From contig CM057836.1 in NCBI GenBank assembly GCA_030068075.1, forward strand, positions 71,957,788 to 72,021,787: a stretch of DNA of 64,000 nt, read 5' to 3'. Each line of letters starts with the position of its first letter. Within the stretch, counting starts at the first letter, position 1. The notes beneath the pieces are model-generated. The model saw nothing but the letters and a program-made list of their open reading frames with translations. It had not been told where the DNA came from and did no database searches. Made by a program: the position numbers and the translations under genes. Positions 22,991-35,934 of the stretch are shown here, piece after piece. The DNA comes from Paguma larvata (Eukaryota; Chordata; Mammalia; Carnivora; Viverridae).

Positions 22991-25922
22991 AAATACCCTA
23001 CGTTAGTTTTGCCTGTACTAAACTTTTACATGGAATCATACAGTTTGTAAGCTATTGCTTCTGGTTTCTCACACTCAGCGTTTATGAAACTCATCCGCGT
23101 TCTTGTGTGTGGTGGCACTCATCCATTTGCATTGCTATCGCGTACTTCATTTTAAAAAATATAGCTTGACTTCTTTGTCGGTTCTGCTGGTGACAGACAT
23201 TTGGGTGAGTTTTAGCCCGGGGCCATTGAGAATGATGCTGTTAGGTGTGTTCTTGTTTGTACCTGTCTTGCAGGACAAGTGTACTAATTTCCTGGGCATT
23301 TCTCTGAGCAGAGCAACTGGGTAAGGGAGATGCTTCTGTTCAGCTGCCCGGCCTTGCGTGAAAGCTCCAGCAGCTTCGTGTCCTCTCCGGTACTTGGTGT
23401 TGACAGAGCTTTTTAGTCATTCTTTGGGGGTGGAAGTGGTTTCTCACTGTGGTTTGAGTTTTTATTCTCCTGATGACTACTGTATTTGAGCTCCGTTTTA
23501 TATCTTTTGGCCATCAAAACTTTTGTAAAGTATCTCTTCAAGTCTTTCGTTAATTTTTCTATTGTTTTTAAAATTGATTTGAGGAATTCTTTATATATTC
23601 TGGACATGAGTTTTTGGTCAGATGTAAATATTGCAGATATCGTCTCCCGTTCTGTGGATTACCTTTCCGTGTTCAAGAAGTCTTGTCCCCTTTGAGGGGA
23701 TGAAGATAGTCTTCTATGCTATTTTCTGGAGGCTTTATATATCTTTTATATTTAGATCTCTATTCCATCTGGAAATCTTAAGTTTGGTGTAAAGTAGGAG
23801 TTAAGAACAATTTTTTCTCCATATGGATATCCTATTGACTGGGTATATTTATTGAAAAGACCATCTTTTCCTCATTGCTCTGTAGTATTATTACCTTTGT
23901 CATAGAGTGAGGTGTTCATGTGTAAGTGGGTTGATTTGTGGGCAGTCTTTTCTGTTTTATTGGTCTATTTGTCTATCTTTACCTAATATCATGCTGTTAT
24001 AATTTTTGTGATTTTATAGTAAGATTTGGTATCCAGTAGTATAAGTCTTCCAACTTTGCTCTTCTTAAATATTGTTTTGGATAGTTTTGACCCTTAGCAT
24101 TTCCACATAAAGTTCAGAATACATTTTTCAGACTACAAACACACATATACTCACAAACCAAACTCTAGTATTCTGATTGGGATTGCATTTGACACGTAAC
24201 TAAATTTGAGGAGAATTGATATCTTAGATATAATGACTTTTCCAATCCATGAACAAGGGATAGCCCTTCTTTTATTTTGGTACTTAATTTTTCTCAATAT
24301 TTTTTAAGGTTCTATATTTAGCACTCTTCATCTTTTATGTCAATATACTTTTATTGACTGAGTACATTTTTTAAATGTTATTTTCAATAATATAAAATAC
24401 AAGTGATTTTTATATATTTAAATTCAGTAGTCTGAAGATCCTTTTGCATTTTCTATATACGCAATCATGGAAACTAAACAACGACAGGTTTTTTTTTTCC
24501 TTTCTAATCCTTGTTCTTTTATTTATTTTTCTTATTTTACTGCACTGGCTAGCTCCTCTAGCACTATGTTGAATAGAAGTAATGATAGTTGGCATCATTA
24601 TCTCGTTTCTCTCAAGGGGAAAGCTTTTAGTGTTAGTAGTAATTTTGCCACTGAGCATGATGTTTGTTTAGGTTTTTAAATAAATATCATTTATCAGATT
24701 GAGAGAATTACTCCAAACTCAGAGTGCACTTAGAGTTTTTTCTGCTAACAATCCATTTCACATTTTATCAAATATCTTTTCTGCATCTCTTGAGTTTTTT
24801 CTTTATTCTGTTAATGTGGTGAGTTACATTGCTCAGTTGTTAAATTAGCTTTGTTTTCCTTTAATAAACTCAGCTTTCTCACAGTGCATTTTCCTTTTTT
24901 TGTGTTACTGGGTTTGATGGGATAATATTTTGTTGAAGGTATTGAAATTGGTGTTTGTGAAAGAGATTGGGCTCCTGTAAGTTTTCTTTCGGTTAAATGC
25001 CTGTCAGGCTTTGGCATTAAGGCTTTATTGGCCTTGTAATTGAATTCAGAGTATTCCCTCTTTTTCTCTTTGCTAAATGTGTTTGAGAAAGAGTGATTTT
25101 CTTCAAACATTTGAGAGAATTTAATAATGAAGCCATGTGGGACTGAAGTGTTCTTAGTGGGAAAGTCTTATTTAAGGATTCAATTTCTTTAATGAATATG
25201 GAATTCGTTATTTTCTATTTTGTGTCACTCTTCGGTTTTTCAAGAAGTTAGTCTATTTCATCTAGTTTAATGGCATAATGTTGTTTTTAATATTCTTTCA
25301 TAATCTTTAACTTTATTTTGGGATATTAATAACTTGTATCTATGGGATTAATAATTTGTCTCCTTTTCTTGATACATCTTGGTAGGTGTTTATCAGTTTT
25401 GTTCTTTTCAAAGAACTAACTTTAGCTTTGTTTATTTTTTCTCTATTTTACACTTGTTTTCTATTTCATTGTTTTCCTCTCATATGTATTATTTTCTTAT
25501 TTTTATTTTCTATTAGGTTTAATTTGCTATTTGTTTCCTAACTTCTTGATATAAATACTTAAATCGTTGGCTTTCATCCTTCATTTTTTCCTAATGTATC
25601 TATTTAAGGCTATAAATTTCCTTTTAATATGGCTTTAACCGAATCCTAGAAGTTTTGACATATTGTTTTCATTAATACTTAATGTTTGTTCTAATTTCCA
25701 ATGTGGTTTTTTTTTTTTGAAACAAGTACTGTATATTCCTTAAATTCAAGACTTTGTGATTCTTAAACTTCTGTTTGGTTGCCAACTTCTAGTTTAATTT
25801 CACTGCATTCAGGGAGTATACTGTGCATCATTTAAAACCTTTGAAATATATTAATATTTGCTTGGTACTAGTATTATGGCTTAGTACATGGCCAATTTTA
25901 GTAAATTCTCCATCTGGACTTG
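22991..25922 (-). mobile_element. Old L1 (ORF2 region), minus strand
   Basis: AT-rich sequence whose + strand carries reversed L1 phrases in the right order: 3' part (TTTTTGGTCAGATGTAAATA), RT region (GATAGTTGGCATCATTATCTC then TTTTGCCACTGAGCATGATG) and further upstream ORF2 text to about 25,900. All frames are broken. Sequence resumes after the SINE at 25,940. Confidence 0.7.
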
Positions 25923-25939
25923 AAAGAATGTCTATTCTG

Positions 25940-26103
25940 GGGGTGCCTGGGTGGCTCAGCTGGCGAAGTGTCCAACTCTTGATTTTGGCTCAGGTCATCA
26001 TCTCAAGGTTGTGAGACTGAGCCGTGTATTGGGCTCCATGATGAACGTGGAGCCTGCCTCAGATTCTCCACCTCCTTCTCTCTCTGCCCCTCCCCACTGA
26101 CTT

Positions 26104-26150
<47 letters not shown>

Positions 26151-26191
26151 GACACACACACACACACATGCACACACACGCACGCACACAC
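25940..26191 (+). mobile_element. CAN SINE with expanded (TC)n(AC)n
   Basis: Plus-strand SINE: GGGTGCCTGGGTGGCTCAGC head, then about 30 nt of (TC)n and about 75 nt of (AC)n with interruptions in place of the usual tail. A perfect 17-bp target duplication AAAGAATGTCTATTCTG lies at 25,923-25,939 and 26,192-26,208. Inserted into the older L1. Confidence 0.95.
26104..26191. repeat. (TC)n(AC)n microsatellite
   Basis: Compound dinucleotide repeat grown from the SINE's CT-rich middle and A-rich tail. Likely length-polymorphic. Confidence 0.9.
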
Positions 26192-26289
26192 AAAGAATGT
26201 CTATTCTGTAGTTATTTGGCAAAAGTTCTACACATGCCATCAGGTCTGTTCCTTAACTGTGCACTTCAATTTTTTATACCATTAGCTGC

Positions 26290-27300
26290 TTCATTTTGTA
26301 TCGAACTATAATTCACATGCCATGATATTCATTCACCCTTCCGAAGTGTAAAATTCAGCAGTTTTTAGTATGTTCACAAAACTGTGCAGCTGTCACCACT
26401 AATTCCAGAATATTTCTTCACCCCCAAAAGAAACCCTGCTCATTTCTCCCTTCTTCAGCCCTTGGCAACCGCTAACTTACATCGGGTATCTATGGGTTTA
26501 TTTATTCAGGACATTTCGGATAACTGGAATCATAGAGTATGTGGCCTTTTGTGTCTGGCATCTATTGATCCGTATAATGTTTTTAAGGTTCATCTATGTT
26601 GTAGTATGTGTTCATGACGTTACATGGCTGAGTAATTTTCCACTGGGTAGTGATACCATACCTCGTTTATGCGTTCATCAGTTGATGAACATCTAAGTTG
26701 TTTCTCTTTTTTGGCTAGTATGAGTAATGCCTCTATAAACATTTGTGTACAAATTGTTGTGTGAATATAGGTTTTCAGTTCCTTTGGGGGTGTGTGTGTG
26801 TATATATGTATGTGCGTGTGTGTGTATGTGTGGTGTGTACGTGTATGTATTTCAGGGTCATAGAGTAATACCAAGTTTAACTTTTTGAGGAACTGCCAGA
26901 CAATGTACATTCCCACCAGAAATGTATGAGGTTTACAATTTCCCCACATCCTCACCAACCTTCGTTATTGTCTTTTAGATTTGAGCCATCCTGGTGGCGT
27001 GTCAAATGGTATCTGATTGTGGTTTTCACTCGTATTTCCCTAACAACTAAAGACATTGAGTGTATTTTTATACACTTATGGGCCGTTTGTCTATCTTCTC
27101 TGGAGGAACGTCTAAATTCTTTTGCCCGTTTTTAATTGGTTAAGCACCCATTTTAAAAAGGTTTTCCGCCTCTTATTTGTTGACTTGTTAGTGTCGTTTA
27201 CAGATTCTGGATATTAGCTCCTTATCAGAGAGATGAGTTTGCAAATATTTCCCCCATTTTGTGAGCCATCTTTTTACTTTCTTAATTATTATTTACAATT
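26290..27300 (-). mobile_element. Old L1 3' end nested in another L1
   Basis: + strand text such as AATTCACATGCCATGATATTC, TTCACAAAACTGTGCAGC and ACATTCCCACCAGAAATG is a reversed L1M-type 3' region. The flanking sequence (26,210-26,290 and 27,300-28,180) reads like the 5' part of a different L1 ORF2, so this copy probably inserted into that one. Includes a TG/TA-rich run at 26,789-26,850. Confidence 0.6.
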
Positions 27301-28350
27301 TTCCTGCTGCTTCTATCAGCCATTGAGGGAGGCGTGTTAAAGTCTCCTACCACGATTATAGATTTTCTATTTTTCCTTGCGGTAATATCTATTTCTAAGC
27401 CTTATTGGGTGCATAAGACAGAGACTTATAATATCTTTCTGTTGTGCTGACACTTTTATTACGAGATGTCTGTCTTTATTTTAGTAATGCTTCTTCCTTA
27501 AAGCCTACCTGTCTGCTATTAGTGTGCTACTCCAGCTTTTTGGACTTTTTCTTCGTGTGTATCTTTTCTTTTTTTTTTGTCCTTTTAAATTCTCCTGTCT
27601 ATATTCTCATTTAGAAGTCCTATATCCTGTAAGCAGCTTATATATATATTTTAAACCCAGTCTGGCATTTTTCATTTAATCGAAATATTTAACCTATTTG
27701 TATTTTATGTAATGGCTGATATATTTAGATTTACACCTAGCATCTTGTTTGTTTTCCATTTGTCCCACTTATTCTATGTTCATTTTTCTCTCCTTTTTTG
27801 TCTTTATCTGGAGTCATCCAGCATTTTTTCAAGAGTCAGTTTCCCTGCTCTGTTAGCTTGTTCCTTACACATTATCTTACAGTTCTTCTAGTGACTGCCC
27901 TAGCGATCACAACACGCCTCCCTGACTTACCGAAGTCTAATCTAAGTTTGGACATGTACCACTTCCTGGACAAGGCAGAGACTGAAAGTCACTCCATTCA
28001 CTCCTTCCCACCTTTCATGCTATTGTTTGCTTATGTGTTAATTTCACAGTTATTAAAACTCCACAATATATTATCATTATTATTGCTTTCACAGCCAATA
28101 TTCACTTAGGTTTATTCATTCAGCTACCCTTTTCTTTGCTCTCCATGTCCCCTGCATTTCTTTGTTTTTAATCTGGCATCATTTTTTTTATTAAATACTT
28201 TTTTTCCCCTTTAAAGAATAGTTTTGGATTTACAGAACTCTAGTTACATTCCTTATTTTTTACCTAATGTTCATTTTTTCCCACGTAAGGAATCGCATAT
28301 TTAATCATCCTGTCTCTTTAGGCTGCCTTTGAATGTGACAATTTCTCAAG
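27301..28350 (-). mobile_element. Old L1 5' part of ORF2 and beyond
   Basis: Reversed L1 endonuclease-region phrases, for example GTGTTAAAGTCTCCTACCAC and ATTTAACCTATTTGTATTTT. Frames broken. Right end uncertain. Confidence 0.55.
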
Positions 28351-28354
28351 TCTC

Positions 28355-28576
28355 CTTTTTTTTTCTTTCTAATGTTTCTTTTGAGAGAGAGAGAGAGAAA
28401 CAGGGAGAGTGTGAGCAGGGGAGGGGCAGAGAGAGAGGGAGAGAGAGAATCCCAAGTAGGCTCCATGCTGTCAGTGCAGAGCCCGACGTGGGACTCAGTC
28501 TCATGAACTGTGAGATCATGACCTGAGCTGAAATCAGGAGTCTGACACTTAACTGATGAGCTACCCAAGCACCCCA
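28355..28576 (-). mobile_element. CAN SINE
   Basis: Minus-strand SINE: TAATGTTTCTTTTGAGAGAG, GGGGAGGGGCAGAGAGAGAG, ATCATGACCTGAGCTGAAATC and degenerate head GATGAGCTACCCAAGCACCCC. Confidence 0.9.
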
Positions 28577-28583
28577 AGGTTAC

Positions 28584-28619
28584 TTTTTTTGAACTTTAAT
28601 TTTGAGAGAGAAAGGGAGG

Positions 28620-28666
<47 letters not shown>

Positions 28667-28827
28667 ATGAGCTAGAGGTGGTGCAGAAAGAAAGAGAAAG
28701 AGAAATCCCAAGCAGGCTCCATGCTCAGTGCGGAGCCTGATGTGGGGCTCGATCCTGCGACCCTGGGATCACGACCTGAGTCAAAATCAAGAATCTGATG
28801 CTCAACCAACTAAGCCACCTGTGTCCC
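28584..28827 (-). mobile_element. CAN SINE with long (GA)n
   Basis: Second minus-strand SINE, eight bases after the previous one. Its middle is expanded to about 60 nt of GGGA/GA repeat (28,608-28,662). Head AACTAAGCCACCTGTGTCCC is diverged. Confidence 0.88.
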
Positions 28828-28839
28828 TACGTCTTTTTT

Positions 28840-29240
28840 TTTTTTTTAAGTTTACTTATTTTTGATGACCTTGGCAGTTTTGAACAACAGTAGGGAGGTA
28901 TTTTGTAGAGTGTCCCTCAATCGGGATTTGTCTGATATTTTTCCTGTTATTAGATTGTTGTTAGAGATTTTTGGGAGGAAGAATCACAGAGGCAAACCGT
29001 CCTTCTTACCACATCATGTCAAGGGTACACACAATTAACAGGCCCCTCAAAATCAGGGTCTGCCCCGAATGTGAGTCACTATGCCCACTGACCATTCCAG
29101 GAAATGACACATGTCCCCGAGCTAGGTTGAGGAAGGAGCAGTGGATGCTCTGTCCCCACGGAGTCTGTCACCACTCCCTTCTCAAGGTGCGAGCATCCTG
29201 CTGTTCTGAGTGTAGCTGTGTTTAAAGACGTGACTGTTCT
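28840..29240. other. Old L1-like/intergenic sequence
   Basis: 28,855-29,000 resembles an ancient L1-type end (CCCTCAATCGGGATTTGTCT, GATATTTTTCCTGTTATTAG). Nothing is recognised in the rest. Strand not assigned. Confidence 0.35.
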
Positions 29241-29528
29241 TTGCAACATGGTCCCTAGATATAAGCCAACTATTTCATCTGGTGCTCATCCAAAAAAAAA
29301 AACAAAACTGCAGTTGTTCTGACCCGGAGGGAAAGCTGGCTCTGCTGGGCTGGCCGGGGTGCCAGTTTTCAGCATGGCCATACCTTCTGAAGATGTTCTC
29401 AAGGGTAATTTTGGCTCAGGTGATTTTTGTTTTACTCACTGCCTTTAGATGTAACTCCACAGTATCTCCTAGAGAGAAGCAGTAATTATTAGAGATCATG
29501 CAGCTTAAATCTATATGAAGAAAACCAT

Positions 29529-29562
29529 TTTTAATTAATTAATTAATTAATTAATTAATTTT
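29529..29562. repeat. (TTAA)n microsatellite at an L1 tail
   Basis: About eight copies of TTAA, sitting exactly where the poly-A tail of the minus-strand L1 should be, so it probably arose from that tail. Confidence 0.9.
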
Positions 29563-30165
29563 TAAACATAAGATATTGTCAAATGAGCTAACACACAGTG
29601 TATACAGTGTGTTCTTGATTTTGGGGGTAGATTCCGGTGATTCATCGCTTCCATACAACACCCAGTGCTCATCCCAACAAGTGCCCTCCTCAGTGCCCAT
29701 CACCCATTTCCCCCTCTCTCCCACCTTCCTTCCCCCCATCAACCTTCAGTTTATTCTCTGTCTTTAAGAGTCTCCTGTGAGTTTCCCTTCCTCTCTGTTT
29801 GAAACTATTCTTCCCCTCCCCTTCCCCCATGGTCTTCCGTGCAGTTTCTCAAGTACCACATATGAGTGAAAACATATGCTATCTGTCTTTCTCTGACTGA
29901 CTTATTTCACTCAGCAGAACACCCTCCAGTTCCACCCACGTTGCTGCAAACGGCAGGATTTCATTCTCATTGCCGAGTAGTCTTTATCTTCTTTATCCAT
30001 TTATCAGTTGATGGCCATTTGGGCTCTTTCCATGATTTGGCTATTGTTGATAGTGCTGCTATAAACATCGGGGTACACGTGCCCTGTGCATCAGCACTCC
30101 TGTATCCTCTGGTTAAACTCCTAGTAGTGCTATTGCTGGGTCGTAGGCTAGTTCTATTTAAATTC
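29529..30165 (-). mobile_element. Carnivore-type L1, 5'-truncated
   Basis: Minus-strand L1 3' end. + strand carries ATGAGTGAAAACATATG, GACTTATTTCACTCAGCAGAA, CACCCTCCAGTTCCACCCACG and GTACACGTGCCCTGTGCATC, with less decay than the other L1s here. The A tail is an (AATT)n run at 29,529-29,562. It breaks off near 30,165 in ORF2's last part, the usual 5' truncation. Not mobile. Confidence 0.88.
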
Positions 30166-31969
30166 AGCAAAATTTGCACTTTCTTCTACCTAGACAGGAG
30201 AGGAACACATAAGGGGCAGTCTAAGTTCCCCTCTGCCTGTACCAGTTTCCATGGGGGCCATTGATGTCTGGTGGCCAGGTCAAGACCTGAGCAAAGACTT
30301 GAAATCACAGTTTTTCTTTGTCTTGACCAGATATTATGAAATAGCCTTGCTCTTCAAGTAGCTTTCTTTGGTGATCAGAGTAAAGACCTTATTTCCCTAT
30401 TATACTGAGCGGGCGAACACTGACCCATTAGGGGACAAGTTAGGTTAACTCTTGGGTCTATTTGCACTGAGCTGAATTCTGTCTGAACCTATGGGCCTGG
30501 TTCTATCGTATGGCGCTATCCAGAAAAATATACACTATGCTTCTCTGGATATTTGAAGGTGGGCTTTTGAGCTCCCCCAAACCTTATTTCCTCCGGGACA
30601 AACCGTCTCAACTTTTCTAGTCAACCGTCGTGATGTGGTTGTGAGCCCCATTGTCATTTTAGTCGTCCTCCTGTGAACACATTCTTGTTGACATCTCAAG
30701 GTGTGGTGCTAGGGAGGGCCATAGTGTATTGAGGTTGCTGCCTGGCCAGCGGTCTTGTGGAACTATAAGCTCCCAGGGCCTGAGCAGAGCACGGCTCACA
30801 GCTGGTGCCTAACCTGAGGGTTCTTGGTATGAGGATAGCTGGGAATAGCCAGCCCCTCCCAGCAGAGGTCACCCTGGTCAGCACAGCAGTCACTCCACGT
30901 TTTAAGAAGCAGCAGGACTGGATGCATAGTCTCTCGATTTCCCACACCCATCCGGGCCAATTTACCCCATTCTGAGTCCCCTCTCTCATCCAGATTTGAA
31001 TCTTTACTTGGAGCTCTGCCTTGGCTTTTAAGCAAGGCCCCCCAAATGATGTCAGTGTTCATGCTTAGCTTCCCTTGCCTCAACCCAGCTAACAAGGACA
31101 GGAGAAGATCCCTTTGTTTCTGGGCAATGGGTCCTCCAACTACAGCTGTCTTCCTTTGTTTCTGCAAGCGCTGGGCCCACCCACAGGGTGTAAAACCCAG
31201 ATGCCAACAGGCCGGGGAGGTGGGGGGGAGCAGCTACCCTCACACCTGCCCTAGAAAGCAACAACTCCACCTTACGTGTAGTGAGTACACTTGTATGATG
31301 GTCCCTAGGCGCTGCAGGGTATAAGGAGGGCCTAGAAAGTTCTGCGGGCAGGGCAGAGAGACCATGCAGGCTGCAGGGGCGTGGTCAGCTCCCCACCCTT
31401 TGGCGTGAACCTCTAAGCGATGGTCAGGATGATACACAATCTCTTCACTCTCTCTACCTCAGTCACCGGGTGGCAGACCAAGGCTTCCAGGTCATCTGTC
31501 ACCACCTGGCCCCTGGCCCTCTCCCATCTCCCATCCTCCAGATCCTTCCACCACACTCTCTGAAACTCTGTCTGACATCAGCCACCTCTTAGATCCTCCA
31601 CTCTTCTCCGATTGCGCCTTCACCTTCCTCTTGAACTGGAGCCTGGCTCTCTGCTGAGGCCCCTGCTCCCCAAGGCCCTTGGGGAGGGGACGGTTTCTCT
31701 CCTATGGGTGGATAGGGGTCCTCCTAGTTTTGGGACGCTGCCTCTGAGCCACTTCTCCCTTTTCCCTTCATGTCCTAGGACTCTTCTTTCTCCTCATGGC
31801 TGTCTACCTTGGCCTCCGGTTACTCCCTCTTCAGTGATTTCAGCCCACAGCTCATACCTCTGCTCCGCCTCTCTGCTCAGCATCCTCGTGACCCCCACCT
31901 CGCCAACCCGTCTCTCCTACTTCCTCACATCTTCCCCTCCATGTAATTTCCGCCACCTCTGAAATCTCA
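30166..31969. other. Intergenic, no gene seen
   Basis: Unique-looking sequence. Overlapping open frames on both strands at 30,700-31,440 have no recognisable domain and conflict with each other. The C/T-rich part from 31,450 to 31,960 may belong to an old interspersed element that continues after the L1 at about 32,580, but I could not name it. Confidence 0.35.
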
Positions 31970-32580
31970 AAATTTGCTTTTCTTTTTAAAAGCTTTGAAT
32001 TTACACAAAGTGGAATTCTTTTTCTGATGCGTGGTTCCATGATCTGTGTACGTGAACAGATTTGCATAACTACCACCACTGCTGGGATGTAGAACAGTTC
32101 TAAGATTCCAAAGAACTCCTTCTGTGCAGCCCCTTTATTCAAGCTGTTCCCACCCCTGACCCCTGGCAACCAATGATCTGTCTCCTGTTCTTGTAGTTTT
32201 TGCCTTTTCTAGAATGTCATATAGATAGAATTATGTAGAACGTACTGTTATTGGCTTCTTTCACTCAACAGAATACCTTGCACTTCCTCCATGTTGCTGT
32301 GTGAGTCAAGCTAGTTAACTTTGATTGCTGAGTGGTTTTCCATTGTTGGGGTAGATTACAGTTTTGTTTTGTTATGTTTTTAAAATCCATACCCGTGTTG
32401 AAAGGCATCTGGGTTATTTCTAGTTCTTGATAAATATAGCGGCATTATTCACAAATGTTTGTGGGCAGATTCTGTGCAGATCCCAAATTTTCACTTAAGA
32501 TAAATACCTATTGTATTTATTCATAGTGTTGCTGGGTCGTATGCGACTATAAGTGAAATTTCAATTTTCAGTTTCCTCTC
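31970..32580 (-). mobile_element. Old L1 3' end
   Basis: + strand contains GAATTTACACAAAGTGGAAT, CCCTGGCAACCAATGATCTG, TTTCACTCAACAGAATACC and GTTGCTGGGTCGTATGCGA: reversed L1 3' region. Diverged and 5'-truncated. Confidence 0.65.
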
Positions 32581-33370
32581 CTCTGTGACAGTGGCCATCT
32601 GCGTGCTTCCTCTTTCTCGACACTTCTCTCCGACCCCTGTCAGATCTTACTAAGACCTCTGGTTCACCGAGCCTACCGATTTTTCATTGATCATCACCCT
32701 TCTCATCTTTTTTTCTTTCTTTCTCACACAACTTAGTTTTTGTGGTCTATCATAATAGTCTTGGAAACATTCCTAACTCCTTCTAACATAGTGTCCCAGC
32801 TGCCCCCCCAACCTGGTAACCTCAGCCATCCATCCATTCTTCCTCCACGAAGGTGGACTAATGCGGTTGGAGAAAAATGTACAACTGTGCCAACAGGCTA
32901 ATTTGTGACCAAAATCTCCTTTGAGCATCTAATAACTAGCCATCAGTCTGACTTCCTAGAATGACAGCTCCCTACTTCTCTCTCCTCAAAACCGATAGCT
33001 CCCCTCATTCTCTCCACTAATGGTCTTGTCTCACATATCACTGAGGAAATGGAAACAATTCGATTAGAGGTTGCTCATCATCTTTCCCCCATCAGTTCCG
33101 CCCTACAGGCTGTGGCCTTATTCTCCTCTTTGCCCTCTCTCCTTTAAAATGATCAACTGCCCTTGCTTCCGTCCATGGCTAACCGTTCCATGGTGTGTTG
33201 GATCCCATCTGTGCCCCTCCCACCTTCTCAGTGGTGGGATTCCTGCAATTATCCCTTCTCCTTTCTGTCCTGATCAGTTTTTCCCTCTGCCATCACCGTA
33301 TAAACATCCCAGATACTATAGCTCATTTTGACACATAACTTCCCTGAAAAAAATCTATAACTTTACGGGG
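32581..33370. other. Intergenic, nothing firmly recognised
   Basis: C/T-rich sequence. It may continue the unnamed old element seen before the L1 at 31,970. No coding signal. Confidence 0.3.
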
Positions 33371-33379
33371 GGCAGCCCG

Positions 33380-33600
33380 ACACACACGACCTCAGCCAAC
33401 TGATTGAGATTAACGTCGGCAGCGAGATGTCACACTGATAGTATGTGCCCTTGATATGATGTGATGAGGAGGGCACTTTACCTCTGTGGTCTTCCTCCCC
33501 CAAACCCATCGTCTCTAACTGCGACTGTAAGATGAGAGAAATCCAAATTGAGGGCTGCTGTTATTTAAGAATATCTGAACAGCAAAAAAATATATATATT

Positions 33601-33631
<31 letters not shown>

Positions 33632-34000
33632 TATATATATATATATATATATCTGAATAGCACTCCTCAAAACTGTCAAGGTCATCAACACAAAGTCTGA
33701 ATGACTCTTATGATCATGAAAACTATCAGTCTAGAGAAGCCTAAGGACTCATGGCAATTACATGGATTGTGGTATCTTGGATGGGATCCTGGAACAGAAA
33801 AGAAATACATTAGGCAGAAACTAAGAACATTTGAATAAAGTACAGGTTTTAGATATTGTATCAATATTGGTTCCTTAGTCGTGACACAGGTGCCACAGTA
33901 ATGTTAACAATAGAGGGACCCGGGTGCAGGAATGCTCTCTAATATTCTTGCAACTTGTCTCTAAACCTAAAATTACTCTAAAAGTTCATTAAATGCTAAA
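33380..34000 (+). mobile_element. L1M-type 3'UTR interrupted by (TA)n
   Basis: Sense-strand match to the end of an ancient L1: AAAACTGTCAAGGTCATCA, GGATGGGATCCTGGAACAG, TATTGTATCAATATTGGTTC, TGTCTCTAAACCTAAAATTAC and TCTAAAAGTTCATTAAATG. A (TA)n microsatellite lies inside. This is the only L1 piece here clearly in + orientation. Confidence 0.65.
33587..33652. repeat. (TA)n microsatellite
   Basis: About 65 nt of nearly pure TA with three short A/T interruptions. Confidence 0.95.
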
Positions 34001-35910
34001 AAGCAAAACCACCCGTTCCTCGAGCTTTACTCCATTTCTCTGCTCCCCTTCACAGGGAAACTTCCCGAAAGAGTTGCGTGTGGTGGTGGTGGTCTCCAGC
34101 CGCCCCTGCCCCACCCAGCTCCTTCCTCAGTCTACTCCCATCAAGCTGCTTTTCTTAGCTCTCTCCTCAGACCGCCCCGGACAAGGTCAGTGATGTTCTC
34201 AGAGCCAGCTTTGTTTCCTTCTCTTACCTGGCCTTTCAAAGGTCTAGAGCAGGACCCAGTTCGCTGTTAACTGTTCCTGCTTCCTGGAGCACCCTCTTCT
34301 ACTGGCCGTTGGGGTGTGACATTCCTGGGTGTTTCCTCCCCATGGCTGCTTCTGCTTAGCCTCTTCGCTGCCTCCTCCTCTGACTTTGAGCAGCACTTAC
34401 GTGGCCCAAGGGCTCTAAGAACTATACTCTCTGTCTATGCTCTTGCCTCCTGGGTAATTTAATCCAGTCTTACGGAATTAAGGATAACTTACCTGTTGCT
34501 GATTCCCAAATTTATATCTCCAGGCTTCACTTATGAAGCAGGGACTATTATCATGCCCAGCTCACAGGGAGGCAGACACAGGCTCTCGGGCATTAAGGGG
34601 CTTCCTCAAGGTTACACAGCTAGAAGCAGCAGAGCCAGGACCTGAACTCGGGTCTCTGTGACTACAGGGCTGTGCTGGGAGAGGCCCGGCTGCCCTCTTC
34701 CTGAACCCTGGCATCCTCTCTGCCCCCCAGCGTCTCTTGCATGTGTTGGTCCATCCTGGCCTTATGCATCTGTCCTCCTCAGCCACTCTTGGAGTGACCT
34801 CCCCGCCCCTCCCACCTTTCTAATCTTCTTCGTCCCAGCTCTGGTGGGGAGTTCCTGCACTCTCGGGGCCCAGGCTGATCTTCCTCGGCCTCCTCTGAAC
34901 TGCCACAGGACCCGGACTCTGTCCCCAAAGCAACTGAAGGCTCATTTGCATCTGTTAGTTTTGTGCCTTCTGAACCCAAGACGGGGGTCCTTGGCCCCAG
35001 GACAAGTGTAGCTGGGGACACTGAAGCACAGTATTTGAGACAGGGACTATCCGGAAAATGTGGGCCATGGGCCTCCATCGTGGTACACCAGCTCACACAG
35101 GGGAGTTATTCAGGATAGCTTTTGTTTCCTCTACTTTCTGGTAAGCTCTTGCAGAGATCATGACTTCACCAAATGAGCATAATTAAAAAAAAAACTGTAT
35201 GTGTGTATGCGTGTAGGGGGGAATACTTTAAAACCTTTTTCTCCCGGGTTCTGCCTGGGTGGTCATGGAAGTGAAGGCATTGATTTCCACTTCACAGAGG
35301 CCATAGAGAAGCCAAGCAGTTGCCCCTGGGGCCACAGAGTTCAAAGGAATATGCTGGAATGGCTGGTTCGAGGACTGACGGTGGTGAGCAGAGGCTGCTG
35401 CTGGCTCTCTCCCCAGCCCTGCATGGAGACAGATGCCTCTTCATAAGCGGGTCATGATTTAGAAGGTAAAATTCGAATTCGGGCAGCCGTCCTGTCCCTG
35501 TCTGAGGCGGTCATCGCCCCTCCCGTCCTACCTTCTCACTCTACCTGGGAAGGTCCCGCTGGAGCCCTGCCACCTCCAAACGGAGGTCCTTCCTGACTGC
35601 TCGCGCAGCTGTCACGCTGCCTCATGTAGTCTTCCGAAAGCAGGGCCGTGACTTCTGTCCTTGGGGACCCCCTAGCTTATGAGAAAGGGCCCAGGGGAAG
35701 ACAGAAAAATATGTGGAAATATGGACGGTGCAACATGGCACCCAGTCTTGAGTGGTTCCTAAGTGTTAACATTGCTCTTTTCTTGCTGTCGGCTGGCCTC
35801 CATTGCCTCACAGAGATCGGTGCCGATGTTTGTTGTCTGTAAACTAGTTAATAGATTCTTTGCTTTACGTCGGTTGTAGCCCCTGATAAATCCACACGGA
35901 ACAAGAGCCA
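34001..35910. other. Intergenic DNA just downstream of EPAS1
   Basis: Unique, moderately GC-rich. It contains a MIR (34,520-34,665) and L2-like text around 35,510-35,650. No gene is recognised. Open frames of 60-117 codons overlap on both strands. Confidence 0.4.
34520..34665 (-). repeat. MIR SINE
   Basis: Reversed MIR order: GGGACTATTATCATGCCCAG, CTCAAGGTTACACAGCTAG and GCAGAGCCAGGACCTGAACTC. Confidence 0.8.
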
Positions 35911-35934
35911 CCAGCGGTGGTAGGATCAGAACAC

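Noticed and set aside
26003..26240. Cys/Val-rich minus-strand open frames, toxin-like or metallothionein-like
   Set aside because: They are translations of the (TC)n(AC)n microsatellite in a SINE.
2340..30170. CRISPR-like or phage-like repeat arrays
   Set aside because: The repeated segments are dispersed SINEs with target duplications and L1 pieces, not equal-spaced direct repeats with unique spacers.
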